Assembly: GCA_007922195.1 (NCBI GenBank)
Contig: ML682005.1
Span: forward strand, 40,347,531-40,411,530
Reading direction: 5' to 3'
Length of the DNA: 64,000 nucleotides
Source of the DNA: Podocnemis expansa
Lineage: Eukaryota > Chordata > Testudines > Podocnemididae
The number at the start of each line of letters is the position of its first letter. The first letter of the stretch is position 1. This document shows, piece by piece, positions 34,301 through 46,552 of this stretch. The notes beneath the pieces were generated by a model. The model saw nothing but the letters and a program-made list of their open reading frames with translations, did not search any database and was not told where the DNA came from. Both the position numbers and the translations under genes were made by a program.

Positions 34301-34500
34301 TGGACCATGAAATTGGCCCTTCCCTGTGAAAGCTGATCTTCACTAAGTTTCTAGGAACATCTGTCCCAGCCAGGACTAACAGTTATGGGCTGTCTGCTGA
34401 GGCACTTGCAGCATCACGGGGGCAATCAAAGGCCTCCTCTAGCTGATACAAAAACTGATCAAAAGCAGCTGTAAAGTCTATAAACATGATGTTAACTTCA
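31387..34500. other. intron; unclassified GC-rich part, then AT-rich
   Basis: 31450-32110 is more GC-rich than its surroundings and may be an old repeat, but no ends or duplications were found. The rest is AT-rich. A (TC)n run sits at 34502-34522. No exon is supported. Confidence 0.45.
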
Positions 34501-34556
34501 GTTTCTCTCTCTCTCTCTCTCTAGTTGTCTTTAGTAGTAATATGCAGAATAAATAT

Positions 34557-34745
34557 AGAGAGCCCCGCAAATCTGCAGATATCTGCTTTACATCCTTGCA
34601 CAATTTCTGCGAATCACAGATGGATGCGGATCCAGACTTTTTATATAAAAACCCCAGCAAATCTGCAGATATCCATTTTATATCCACAGATCATTTTTTC
34701 CGCTTGGATGTAGATACAAGTTTTATAAATAAACTGAAATAAATC
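34557..34745 (-). repeat. interspersed repeat with internal direct copies
   Basis: The 17-mer gcaaatctgcagatatc occurs at 34567-34583 and again at 34657-34673, 90 bp apart, with a diverged third version between them. I read it as one interspersed repeat in minus orientation, containing alternating ctgcagatat and ggatgcggat blocks. Its family is not identified. A TC microsatellite lies just upstream. Confidence 0.55.
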
Positions 34746-34764
34746 TGGGCCCCAATCCTAACAG

Positions 34765-34830
34765 TTCATAGACTCCTAGACGCTAAAGTCAGAAAGGACC
34801 AATAGGGTCATCTAGCCCAGGGGATTGGCA
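34765..34830 (-). repeat. CR1-type 3' tail
   Basis: catagactcctagacgctaa followed by gtcagaaaggacc and gggtcatctagcccag is the inverted end of a CR1 family. Only the tail remains. Confidence 0.6.
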
Positions 34831-37800
34831 ACCCTGGTATTGGGAGAGGGAGAATTGGATCAAAACTTGATCATCCTCAAGCCCTCTGTTTCTGTCTTCT
34901 ACCAAATTCAGTGAAGCTTAAGTAACTTATACCAGCTGAAGATTTAACTCATGATCCACAAGAGTGCATCAAAAATTATACTGATGTGGATTTAAGTATA
35001 TACAATAATTCAGCTGAGTGAAATATTCTGTTCATTTATTATTCATGAAATCATGTTTACTTGTGCATATACCTTATACAAAGATTTATGTAAGAGGAAT
35101 GTTATGATTTATTAGTCTATTTTATCACTCTCCCTACTGCTTGCATCCTGCTAAGCATGTTATATATAGATAGTGACAAATCTTCTGATTATTGTTTTAT
35201 GTTCTAAATTAGTAAATGTACCTAGCATATGCTGGGAATTAAGGATCAGCATTTTCCTCACACTGTTTAATGAAAACTATTCTCAGTAAATACCAGCCCC
35301 TTAGTTTAAAATATAAACTGGATGAGAGGGATTTATATCTACTGTAAAATGACAGTTGCCTTGAGCTCACTTATGCACATGGCCCTACCAAATTCAGTCT
35401 TTTCTAGTATGTTGCAAGGTCATAGCATTTTAAAAATCTTGAACTTCACAGTTTCATATATTTGTTTTTATTTAATGGTGGTGTAACAAAGCATGAATAA
35501 CTATTTTTTAAATGGCAGCATATAAATATGTAAAGCCCTTGAGTTAACAAAAAGGTGAAGGAGGGAAAAAAAACCTTCTGGTTGTCATTAATTGAATGCA
35601 AGTACAGAGCATCCAGTAACCGTCTTTCTTCATTTCCTGTCTCTGGTTTGTGGGCTGGGACATGTCAAGATTCAAACAAAGTGATTAAGTCCATTGGTCC
35701 TGTGACATTCTTGGCAATGAACTGAACTCCCTCGTTCAGCTGAGCATTGCTTAGAAGGGTTAAAAGGTCTAGTAAACCCTGCATTTTCAGTATCAGTGTG
35801 AGTTTTTCTTAAGACTATTGTTGGGTAGTACTTCAGGTGAGCTGCATGGTATTACATCAGTGTGAACAAAATTGTCTCACAGCTAGGCACCAGCCATTTT
35901 ACATTTGGTTGCCGGATGGTGCTCCTGCATTACATTTCTGCCATGGAGCTAGGCAACAGGCTACTAAAACTGGGTTCCATGGTGACCAGAAGCATAGTTT
36001 TGTCAAGACTTGTATTACATCCTGAAACCAGGAACTCCAATGAGAAATTACTGACTCTCCAGGAAGAGCAGTTCTTTGTTCCCCAATTTCAGTTGCCATT
36101 GCTATATACTTCCTGTATCAAAGTTTGCAGTTAGGACAGAGTTTAAATCTCTTTTAAATGTAGCTGACTAGTATGTCAACTTTGCCAAATTTGCATCTTC
36201 ACCTCATGGATGAGAAATTATACGTGCATTACATGTAATGTGGGCAACATTTGGTATTGGGCTCCAGAGAACAAATTTTGAAAGATTTCGTCATGTAAGT
36301 TTGGTCAAGGTTTACACCATATTTTGAAATGGTTTTAATTATTGCTTCAGAACATGTGGCGTAGTAAAGTGTCCAAGTAAACGTTGTTGGTAAGTACTGT
36401 TATTAGCTTTCCTTGTTATACATCTTCAGCCTTGTTAGAAGTAAAAATCAAATGAAACATGCAGTCTGTAATTGTCTAGCTCATCAGTGGACTTGTCAGA
36501 AATAATTGCAAAAGATGCATGAGTTAATGGAAGACTTCATTTCAAAATGTGTGGCAAAAATCTTTGGAGGGTGGTTCCGTCATTGTTTATATGCACTTGG
36601 TAAGCAACCAGCATTTTGTTTGTTCCGTTGAATGAATTTTCTCAGCTTTGGATGATCGCTTTTTTCCAACATTATATTACGTACTTGAAAATGCACCCAC
36701 CAGTTTCATCGTAGCTAAATCACAGGTCTCAGAGCTCTGTCGTTGTCTTAAAAAGAGATGAAATTGGGGTTTTTTAACCTTTTCATTTCTTAGCAAAGCA
36801 CTATCCACAGCCCTTTTTGTTTTGATAGACTTTCAAGTGAAAGTGGTGCTGAATTGTTGCCCGCCATGTGTGGTCCAGCAAAACACTGTAGGTTGTACAA
36901 AACAGTTTTTCACCATTGGCATGTGGAATTTGGCTTCCAAATACTTTCATATGATTTGCTTCAGTAATGATTGCAGAGTGTTTTTATTTTTAAAATAATT
37001 TCACTTGTCTTACAGTAGGTCACCAATTGAGATCACTATAATACAAAACCACCCCAGATGCCTATATCTACCAATCAGTGAATTGATTCCTGAGTGGTAT
37101 TTGCTGCTCTAGAATGTCAGTCAATAAATTCTGTCACATTCATGACTTTTTTTAATAGTGAGGCAAGCTAATGATTGCATCTGGAATCTGTGATAATACA
37201 TATAACTATTGGATTTTACTATAGGGTAAAAGTAACAAAAGTCCAGATTTCATGGTCAGTGTTGTGGTTTTGGTAGAGCCTTACTTTTAGAACTATAGCT
37301 GTTACAGATCTGCTCTGATACTCATGAATTCATATGTTTCATACAAGAAATTTCATTATGCATGGCTTCTTAAAATGCAATACACTATATATTGCATAGG
37401 AATTAACTTTTTGATTCTCTTGCTGTAAATTGTAACTTGGGTTAGCTTTAAGAACATGTAGAGTAGAACCAAAGTTTAGTTGCATTTGATCATTTTCTCT
37501 GAGTTGACTCTGACCTTATGGAGGCATAAGCCATGTTTTTAAAGTTTTCGCCTTAATTCTGGAAGTGGTCTGAATATTTTTTTGCAAAAAGGCAGCATGT
37601 GACTGGATGAGTGTTGGCAAGTAGCAGAGCATCTAAGTTAATAAATACACTGGGCTACATCTATGAGTGTTATGGGTTGTGTAGACAGTATGACAACCAG
37701 TATGGCAGTACAATTTGTATAGTTTGTGCTGTTTTCTTATTTCATACAGATCATTGATTTGTCCAGACATTTGGTGAAATTTATTGCATTTCCCAGTTTC

Positions 37801-38630
37801 TTCTAAAGCACTTCCAGTAGCTCTCATGTTCCTGCTCTCTTTATTCTTTAGTTCTTTTCTGGAAGGGTCCTCCTCTGCAACCTCTGTCCCTTGCACGATC
37901 CCTCAGCTAAGCCCTCTGTCTGCAGCCCATGTCCTCTGTCAGCTCCTGAGTAGGAAAGCTTGATGCTTACATTGTATGCACATTGATCAAAGACCAAATT
38001 TTTCTCCCGAATGTGTCAGCTTTTATTACCTAAAGATTAAGCAAAATACGTCTATAAAAGCCATTTGTTTTACTTCACTTCAATATTTTAATTGGCTGTG
38101 ACTTTCAGTATGTGATAAACACGTTAGGAATTTGGCATCAAAAATATCCTACTGCGTGCACAGAGCAAGTGTAGTTAGCAGTTGTGTCAAAGTGTACATC
38201 ATTTTTATAATGAAAATAGACTGCCTAAACTGTGGGGGGAGGAGGGAGAATTTGATGTGTTGATTCTTTTTTTGTGAAGACGTTTTTATTTTTATTGTTT
38301 TATAAACAAGATTAAATAATGTTTTGCTGGTTGGTAGCCTGTAATGTAAAATGGCAGATGGCTGTTGCATCTTCTGTTTTTCTTCTTTTATTATTAGAGA
38401 TAACTGAAGTTGTTGAAGTACATTTAAAAATCAAATGCAGCACAGTGACTAAAGGAAAGGTCCCAGTGTGTTTTGAATGATAGTGAGAAAATAAAGTTGA
38501 GAAGCCATTTAAGGCAACAATTGTAAAACTTTTTGTTTTAAGTCTGTGGGAATGTGAAAAGTAGCAATTTTACCACAGGAAAAAGAATGAAAAACTACAG
38601 TGAGTGATGGAGGAAGATGAGAAAAGTAGA
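34831..38630. other. intron, no feature seen
   Basis: This is almost 4 kb of AT-rich intronic sequence. The small open frames (35837, 37633, 38149) carry no motif or splice support. No repeat family is recognised. Confidence 0.5.
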
Positions 38631-38827
38631 CAATGAGTGTTAAAGGAAGTTGGATGTATATTTGTTTTCAGTTATTTCATATGTTCAATTCTGAAGAGAT
38701 TCAGAATGTTGGAGAGGACTGAATCTAGTTTTCTAAGAGTTGCTCATGCAAACTTCCAGTTCAGCTCAAGGGAATTAGAAAACATTGTTGACTCTCTGTT
38801 CCAGAAATCAGCATTGATCATTTGGAT

Positions 38828-40085
38828 AGGATCACAATTCAAAATGATTTGGGTAAACTGGTGAAAAATATCTGAGGTAAACAGAATGAAATTCAATAAA
38901 GACAAGTGCGAAGTACTTGACTTAGGAAAGAACAATCTGTAGTACAGGAGAAACCATGACATGGATAGAGAGGAAGCGGTAAACTTGGTATATCTAGACT
39001 TCAGTAAGGCTTTTGATGCTGTCCTGCATTGTCTCCTCTAACAAACTAGGGAAGTACAATTTAGATGCAGTAACTATTTGGTGGGTGCAAAACTGGTTGG
39101 AGAACTACTCCCAAAGAGTAATTATCAACAGATCACACTGGAAGGGCATAATGAGCGGGGTACCACAGGGATCGGTTCTGTTCAGTATTTTCATAGAGAG
39201 TATACTTATAAAGTTTGCAGATGATACCAAGCTGGGAGGGGTTGCAAATGCTTTGGTGGACATGATCACATTTCAAAATGATTTGGATAGACTGGTGAAA
39301 TGATCTGAGGTAAACAGTGAAATTCAGTAAAGACAAATGCAGAGTACTCCATTTAGGAAAGAACAATCCATTGCATACATACAAAATGGGCAAGGACTGC
39401 CTAGGAGGGAGTGCTGTAGGAAGGGGATCTGGGTGTCTTAGTGGACAGCACAGCACACTAAATATGAGTCAACAGTGTAAAGCTGTTACAAAAAAGCAAA
39501 TTCCATTTTGGGATGTATTAACAGGAATATTGTAAGAAAGACCCGAGAAGTAATTCTTCCGCCCTGATTAGGCCTCAGTTGGAGTATTGTCTCCAGTTCT
39601 GGGCACCTCATTTCAGGAAAGATGTGGAGAAAATGAAGAAAGTCCAGAGAAAAGCAATGTGAGTGATTAGAGGTCCAGAACACTTGACTTCTGAGGGAAG
39701 ATCAAAAGAGTGGGGTTTGTTTAATCTAGAAAAGAGGAGACTGAGAGGGAACATAAGTTTTCAAGTATCTAAAAGTTGTTACGAGGAAGAGGGAGAAAAA
39801 TTATTCTTCCCAATAGTCAATGATAGGACAAGAAGCAGTGGGTTTAAATTACAGCAAGGTAGGTTTAGGTTGGACATTAGGAAAAAATCCTTAACTGTCA
39901 GGGTGATTAAGCACTGGAATAAGTTGCCTAGGTAGGCTGTAGAATCTCCATTATTGGAAGTTTTTTAAGAGCCGGTTAAACAAACACCTGTCTGGGATTG
40001 TTTAAGAGGGTACTTGTCCTGCCAAGAGTGCAGGGGGCTGGACTTGATAACCTCTCATGGTTCCTTCCAGTTTCTATGATCCTAT
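38828..40085 (+). mobile_element. CR1 LINE fragment (plus strand)
   Basis: The 3' half of a CR1 reverse transcriptase gene. Blocks in order are [12 protein letters not shown] near 38990, [15 protein letters not shown] near 39155, [10 protein letters not shown] near 39213, a KDKCRVLHLGKNNPLHTYKM block near 39330, then HWNKLPR near 39920, ending in the CR1 3' end (gacttgataacctctcatgg, ttccagtttctatgat). Frames are broken many times. The block at 38828-38940 duplicates 39265-39370 out of order. It shares its subfamily with the minus-strand copy at 58.7-59.8 kb (both read LGKNNPLHTYKMG). Confidence 0.85.
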
Positions 40086-40925
40086 TTATAGGCTGTAGAA
40101 ATCCATCTATCGAAAATCATTGAAAAACAGAGTTAGAAGCCATTATAATGGCAACTGAAATAAATAGTTAAAAAACAAATACAGTGCACACGAATTCTAG
40201 TACAGTTTGTTGTTAGATGACATTTGAAAAATTTATTCACTGTTTTCCTGGCAAGACTTTGTCTGCAGCATATCAGTTTATTGGCCTGACTGCACAGATT
40301 TTTGGTGGTTTACCAGCTTTAATGTTTAATATGCTATTGCAGTTGGACATCTTTGCTCAGACATGCTCAAGGCACAGTACCTTTTGAATGTAGTCTTGCA
40401 ACAGATTTTTGAGATAATGAAATGTGTTCAGAAGTTTCAATCATTTAAACCAGAAACAGGTGTATAGCTGCTTTCACTTCACATTAAATCACATCAAAAT
40501 AGCATCTTTGTTTACACCAATAGAAAAATCAATCCACTTAGTAAAGGATAATACCGTATACCTAATGCCTGCTTCACTTAGTGTTTGTTTTCTTCATAAA
40601 TTTCTTTTAAAAATCCATTCTTCTCTTAAACTTGATGTACAAAAAATAGCATGGGGGATAAGTTACTTCTAACTTGGGGGGGGGGTTACTTAAATACACA
40701 GAATTTCCACTTTGAATATGCCTAGTTTGTATTTGATACAGCTGCTTTTGATTTAAGGTAACTGCTTACATAAATAGGGATGTGAGAATATTTAATTTGA
40801 AATGACTTTCCATTTTTGTATATTGGTTGTTTAGAACTCTGTGCAAAATGAATAATAGATGCTATAAAGAAACCCAGCAAGTGCAAGAAAATGTATAGCT
40901 GAGACTTTATCTCTAACCTTAGTAT
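40086..40925. other. intron, G-run only
   Basis: A poly-G run lies near 40674-40685. Nothing else is recognised. Confidence 0.5.
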
Positions 40926-40927
40926 AC

Positions 40928-41180
40928 CTTCCAAAGGGGTAGCCATGTTAATCTAGTACAGTAAAACAAACAAGGAGTCCTGTGACACTTTTAAAGACTA
41001 ACAAATTTATTTTATCACATGAACTTTCATGAGAGAAGATCGCATTTCATGAGATGCATTGAAGATGGATGTGTAAGTTCCCCATCTTCAAAGTGTCTGA
41101 CAGAGATTTTCTTCCACAAAAGCTTATGCAATAAATAAATTTGTTAGTCTTTAAAAGTGCCACAGGGCTCGGTTTTCCTT
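40928..41180. repeat. PLE foldback palindrome
   Basis: The left arm runs from ccaaaggggtagccatgtta through acaaggagtcctgtgacact to gcattgaagatgg. The right arm runs from ccatcttcaaagtgtctgac to gttagtctttaaaagtgcca, its complement. The loop is only about 10-15 bp (atgtgtaagttcc). The hammerhead-like boxes are decayed in both arms (CTGACAG and AAAA on the right). Only the left arm carries the outermost ccaaaggggtagcc tip. Confidence 0.84.
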
Positions 41181-42354
41181 ATTATACCTATGAATTTTAG
41201 TGACAACTAAACTAGGAGAGAATTTTTGAAGCTATGGAAAAAAGTCTTTTCATTGTACAGTGCCCCATTGACCTTAAGCACCAAACCAGTAGCATGTGCC
41301 TCTTAATTATGTCCAAAGTTATCGGAGCTACAAAAATGTGTGTTAAGATCCAGAATAGTTACTGTGGCCAGTTCCCCCCCCCCCCGATTTTCCTATTTTA
41401 TGTCAAGTTCAAGACTTCATTTTTGAAAGTGCACCAGAAAAGCTGATGATCACATCTGTTCCTGTCCTTCCCGCCTCATTTATGGTGCATTTACGAGTTG
41501 AGCAGCAAATTACAGATGTTCTGTAATTCTTCCAAAATGTCATCAAAATTGTAGTCTTGAAGCATCAATAGATTACATGGAAGCTTTTGAAAACTTTTTG
41601 AGGTGATTCTATAAAGAAAAATGTAGTTTGGAGTTTTTACATTTGTTTTAACTCATTTGTGGAGACCTTTTCGTAAAGAATCCTCACTGTGTGCTTCTTG
41701 CAAAATGCTATTTACAGCAGTTCACTGTGGAATTCAAGGGTTAATATATAACTTCTGACTTCCCTCTGTCATGAGTCTTCTCCTATTAGGCTTTAACAGT
41801 GTTCTCATTATATGGCACAAGTCACTTTTTGGCCCTGGCTTTTCAGTATTTTAGTTTTTAATGTAAAATCTCATTCTATGAAAATGAAGTAATGGGTGCC
41901 TCCCAGAGAATGAGTAGTTTAAAAAAGTAATGATTTTAATATTCTTTTCCAAAACCTCTATCACATATTGAAAGTTAAAGTAATTGTTTTGTGTTCTGAG
42001 GGCTGTTTATTTTGCCGCCTTGGTATTTGAAGGGTGGTAGAACTCTGTGCCTTCTGTGGTAGACCTTTAAGTGAAGGCCTTTTAAGTCTGTTTTAAGATC
42101 AGCTTCTTTCTACAGTGAGGAGGAAGCAAAACTCTGTTTAAACAGAATTCAGTAATTGTGTTTTAGCACATGTCCCTGCTTAGGCAATAACATAACTTCT
42201 AAACTGAATGCAGCTAGTCTGATTGATTTTGAAAATGAGTTAGCCTAAGCCATATTAAAACACTTTGCAGAATGGTCAGCTAATACACTGATTGAGTCCT
42301 GTGTCTCATAACAAAGTAACAAAAATAGTTTAACTGGAAATTATGATGTTAACC
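41181..42354. other. intron, no feature seen
   Basis: AT-rich sequence with a short C-run near 41375. No supported feature. Confidence 0.5.
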
Positions 42355-42592
42355 CAGTGACACTCAAAGGCACGTGAGCTGCAAGTGGCCCTTTAATCTC
42401 TCCTGTGGCTCTTTGAAGCACATCAGATTAAAACACTTTATTTCATTATTAACCAATGTAAGTTATTAAATAATCAAGAAACTTTTTCAATCATAGAATA
42501 ATTGATCAACCATTTTGCTGCAAGAATAATTTATAGTAAATGAAACAATGAATTGACACTTCTATGGCTCTTTTGGGTAATGTTGATCACTA
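42355..42592. mobile_element. probable old hAT MITE
   Basis: The left end CAGTGACACTCAAAGGC and the right end GGTAATGTTGATCACTA are partly inverted. The interior has ctgcaagtggcccttt and tgtggctctttgaag, typical of hAT-derived repeats with ggctctt motifs. No matching 8-bp duplication is visible, so age or a wrong boundary limits the call. Confidence 0.45.
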
Positions 42593-42964
42593 ATTTGTTT
42601 CCTCAACCACTAAAGACTTGAGTATTACTGTGTTAACCTGTATATGTTTGTTGCCCTATTCAGGTGAATCAGACTAACTCCAGCATGTCTATTCCTTTAG
42701 TATTTTGTTCTAAGCTAGAATTGTCTGCTTATTTATTTTTCTAATGCATTTTATTGTTTTAAAATAGTCTAATTAGTCCATTATATTTTAAAGTAAAGGG
42801 AACAGTAGTTTTCAAAATACTTACTTTTAGATGCAGTCTGTAGTAGTTGAACTGAAATTTTAAACAGAAAATGCATTAAGAATTTTTGATTAGTAAAAAT
42901 GCAAAACTAAGCTGTTAAATACTAGATCCATGTTCCTTATAAATTAAATAACATATAGTTAATA

Positions 42965-43055
42965 AGTAAGGAATCCTATAGCACTTAAAGACTAACAAAT
43001 TTATTTATTGCATGAGCTTTCATGGGAGAAAATCCCACTTCATCAGACTTCATTT
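42965..43055 (-). repeat. PLE terminal copy with canonical hammerhead core
   Basis: It starts with the tail box (aggaatcctatagcactta, aagactaacaaatttattt) and continues to the hammerhead-like region before ending at about 43055. It is short and truncated, but it has the best-preserved core in the window (described separately). Confidence 0.8.
43013..43049 (-). ncRNA. hammerhead ribozyme-like motif
   Basis: On the minus strand the core is CTGATGA (43046-43040), then a hairpin with a GGGA/TCCC stem, then GAAA (43021-43018). These are the two invariant boxes of the hammerhead catalytic core with stem II between them. PLE termini in other animals are reported to carry hammerhead ribozymes. A stem III and the usual U-H cleavage dinucleotide are not clear here (the following GCTCATGC could form only a two-pair stem), so self-cleavage is unproven. 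Confidence 0.6.
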
Positions 43056-45121
43056 AATCAGCATCTGCTGGACAAATCTACTATTTTCTTCACCCCATAC
43101 CATAGATTGATTTTGATATTACACAAAGACAAAATTACTTGTTTGTTTAAGCCTTTTTCAAAGACATTTGTCTCCTTTGCTAGTTTTTAACAACTTTTTT
43201 TTTTTTTTGGACAAAGTTTTGTCTGTCAGAGGGTAATATTTTACTGAATTATCCATGCAGCTTTTTTCTTTCTTGGTATGAGTTACTAGGAACTGCTGGT
43301 GTTCTAATTGCTGTGTCAGCATTTATCAAGATTATTTGCACTCTGCATAAATATGGGTTATTAAAAACTTTGGACTGGAGTCCCCTACTGTTATGAAGAA
43401 ACTGTTTTCACCATGCAGTCCCAAAATGAGTGACTTTGTGATTCAGCCCTATTACTAGTTTCCAATGAAATAACTGAGGCTAGCAATATTCACTTTAATG
43501 TTGGATCTTTCTAAAAGAATTTTGATAGAATAAAGTCCACATTAGTTTTTACTTGGTCTGAGGACCACTATATTGCAACTGTATCCAGTAGTCTCTCTGT
43601 CACTGCTGTGATAGAGCAAATCTGATGTTAGGAAGTTTGTGCATGAGCTGGAGGTTGAGCGTGAATATCTAACATACGTCTGTGGTGAAGCAAATGATAT
43701 CAAAAGAATGCTGGGTATAGCTGACATATGCAAAGATCATATCCAAATCAGTATGGTGGCTCAGTACTGAAAGGGTTATTGAAGAAGCATTATAGAAATT
43801 GTAGCCTTCAAAAATGTAGACTTGTTCTTTTTTATATGTTTGATCTTCTGATTTAAAAAAATGAAAAAAAAAACAACCCCTACTTTTGGCACTGGATCCA
43901 GTTATAGAATAGACAGATTTGCACAAACTCTTATGTGAAGCTAGAATGCTATCTTTCTGTTCTGAGTGCAGTAATGGGAGCATTTCGGGTCAATGAACCT
44001 CTAAAACAAAGTGCTAGATTGTGGTTAATCTGTTGTATGAAATATATTGGCTACAGGGGAGGAGATTAATAGTCCTAGTTTGATTTGAACATATTATTTA
44101 GAGATGCTTGGCTATTCAGTGTATCAAAATAGTCTCACTGTACCCACACAGCAACTTGCATGTCACGTTTCACTTCTGTTATACAGTAAAATTATTTTTT
44201 CACTTGAGATTATGGAAGTATAATACAGGGATATTCACTAACATGTACTTTGAAGTAATGTGTTCTTATTGACAAACAGAAGTTGAGAAAATACTGGGAC
44301 AGAATAGAATTTCAAAGCATAGTTTGCGAGGTGCTGACCATGACACTTCTGTTTAGGAAAGTCAGTGTGGAAACACATTTCTCACTATGATCAGTACTGA
44401 GAATGTAAACTGAGTCTCTCAGGGTAAACATTCTTCTAACTAATGCTGGACTGGGGGGAGGGGGCAAGAAATGTGTTAAAGATGAACGAATTGTAAGAAA
44501 TGTTCAGAACTGAAATACAAGGGAAAAACTCTGATATATTCATCTAACCTACTGAAGTCAGTGGGTCTTGTATGTATGCACCATGAGGGTGGAATTCTGG
44601 CTTTTAGTTTATTGTTACCAAATTACAAGGAAAGTAATGAGATAAATAAGAATCAAAACATTTTGCAGAAGCTCAAACCTTTTTGTACGTTATCTCTATA
44701 TACAGTTTTGTCACTGTGGCTTCTTTTCCTGATTTCCATAACTGAGCTTTAACACACTTCATATATCAAAGGAAACTTTTAGTTTTGTGTGTACTTTGAT
44801 GTATTTTTGTGCAATTTTAAATCTGTATTACTGTTTCACAAATATATTGCAAATTTTTGCTTAATGGATTAGTTCACTTGTGGTATTAGTAGTAATACTT
44901 ACAGCTTTGCATCTGAAAATTCATTTTAAAAAATTAAGTAAATCTTACCATACCCTTGCAGGAAGAGAAAAGGGAGCAAATGATGTAATCTTATTCATGT
45001 TCATCATCTATTGAAATCAGTTGGGAATCTGTCCGTTATTTCTGTGGGCTTTAGGCCAGGCATATTGTGTGCAAGGCTACAGAAGGAGTAAGGGCAGAAA
45101 CAAGTGGATCAAACACACATG
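43056..45121. other. intron, no feature seen
   Basis: About 2 kb of AT-rich sequence with a T-run near 43195. The open frames at 43542-43983 lack motifs and splice sites. Confidence 0.5.
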
Positions 45122-45126
45122 CATAC

Positions 45127-45862
45127 TGTGATGGAATGCACAGTCCCTGCTTGAAGGGTGCCTCCTAGTGATGTTACTGGGTAATTAGTCTCAAGTGATT
45201 CCCCCATCCACAACTTGTGCTCTGTCACTTTCTTGTCTACTTGGCCCTCTGAATGAGCACCTTCAAGCATCCTCTCTTCCAAGGAAAAGTCCCACTCACT
45301 TGTCCTGGCCACTCTTCAGCAAGTCAGTGACCCATGAGTCCACTGGCTCTACGGGGGAGCAGTGAGGGACCCAGGCCTGCTTGCTTCTCCAGGCCACAGC
45401 CCAGGGACCCTAAGTGCAGTGACCTTTGCACTATCTGCCACCTTCCTTCAGTCACTCTCAAGTCACTTTTTCCTGGGCCACATTTCCCACAGCCCCCAAT
45501 CATACTCATACTCATACCCTCACCTCAGGGCTGCACCTAAGTCTGTTCCCAGTGTGCTTCACTGGAGTCTGAGCTGCTATGCACTCCAGGCATCGTCCCC
45601 TCTGCTGCTACCTGCTTCTTCAGCACCCCTGGCTCCTACCAGCTCCCAGTGGCACCCACTGAGCTGTCCAGGGTGCTGATTACATCAGCCAGCCCTGTTG
45701 GGGGGGAGGCAACCTTCCTCCCTGAGCTCCCTGACAAACTGCCGCTGCAGCACCCTCTCATACTTGGCTACTGGCTCCTAATTGGCTCTCAGCCTTTTGG
45801 CTGCCACTCTCAGGCCCTTTTTAACCCTTTCCAGGCCAGTGTGGGGCAACTGCCCTGTCACA
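45127..45862. mobile_element. solo LTR, 736 bp
   Basis: The block begins TGTGATGG and ends CCTGTCACA, so the ends are TG...CA with a short inverted repeat (tgtga/tcaca). The 5-bp duplication catac is perfect (45122-45126 and 45863-45867). It is GC-rich against an AT-rich background. No internal retroviral genes flank it. No clear AATAAA is present on either strand, so the orientation is undecided; CCAAT-like attggct boxes near 45780 could belong to a minus-strand promoter. Confidence 0.82.
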
Positions 45863-45867
45863 CATAC

Positions 45868-46544
45868 ATCCTGACTATAATATACATGATTGGCTCAACC
45901 CTGCCATTTGCTATAGTATCAAAAGGAGTTGCCACTGATGGCAAAAAGGACTTCATAATTTAGTAAAGCAGAAATGAAGGATTTAAAATATTCTACTAGC
46001 GTGTGGAGAAATATGATTTCTCGTGTTACTAACTCTGTTAGAGTACCTAAATAAATTAATAAAATGCTTGAATAAATCCTGAATAATTTCACTGGAAGGT
46101 TTCCAAGCTATAGTTTGAATTTTGAAGTGTAGTTTCTCTTCAGTAATGGTTTATATCCATGGGGAATTAATTGAAAGAGAATATGTGATTTGGGATCCTG
46201 GTCCAGTAGGTTTTTTGTTCTGTTTTTTTTTAAATAGCATCTGAACTCTATTCGTTTAGGAGTAAAGTTTGAAAATCCTAGTTGTGTTCAAATTGTGAAT
46301 TATAATTACGTTTAATAATTTCTTGCAGTTTGTGACAGCGTTCAGCGTGTATTGATAGGCACAACAAAATAATGAATGTTCAAAGGAAGTTCTAATTTTC
46401 TTTATGCCTTTAGTTGTTCCTAAAAAAACAATTTTCTTATAATCAAATTACTGTTTCTAATAAATGGCAGTTTGTGCACTTGTTGTTTTTCATTTTAAGT
46501 ACACAAATAATTGTTCTTTATTTTTAAGATCTTCAGTTTTCACC
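45868..46544. other. intron, no feature seen
   Basis: AT-rich sequence, nothing recognised. Confidence 0.5.
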
Positions 46545-46552
46545 CACTAGAC

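Noticed and set aside
45334..45679. Open frames within a GC-rich block, considered as an exon
   Set aside because: They lie wholly within a solo LTR with TG...CA ends and a 5-bp duplication.
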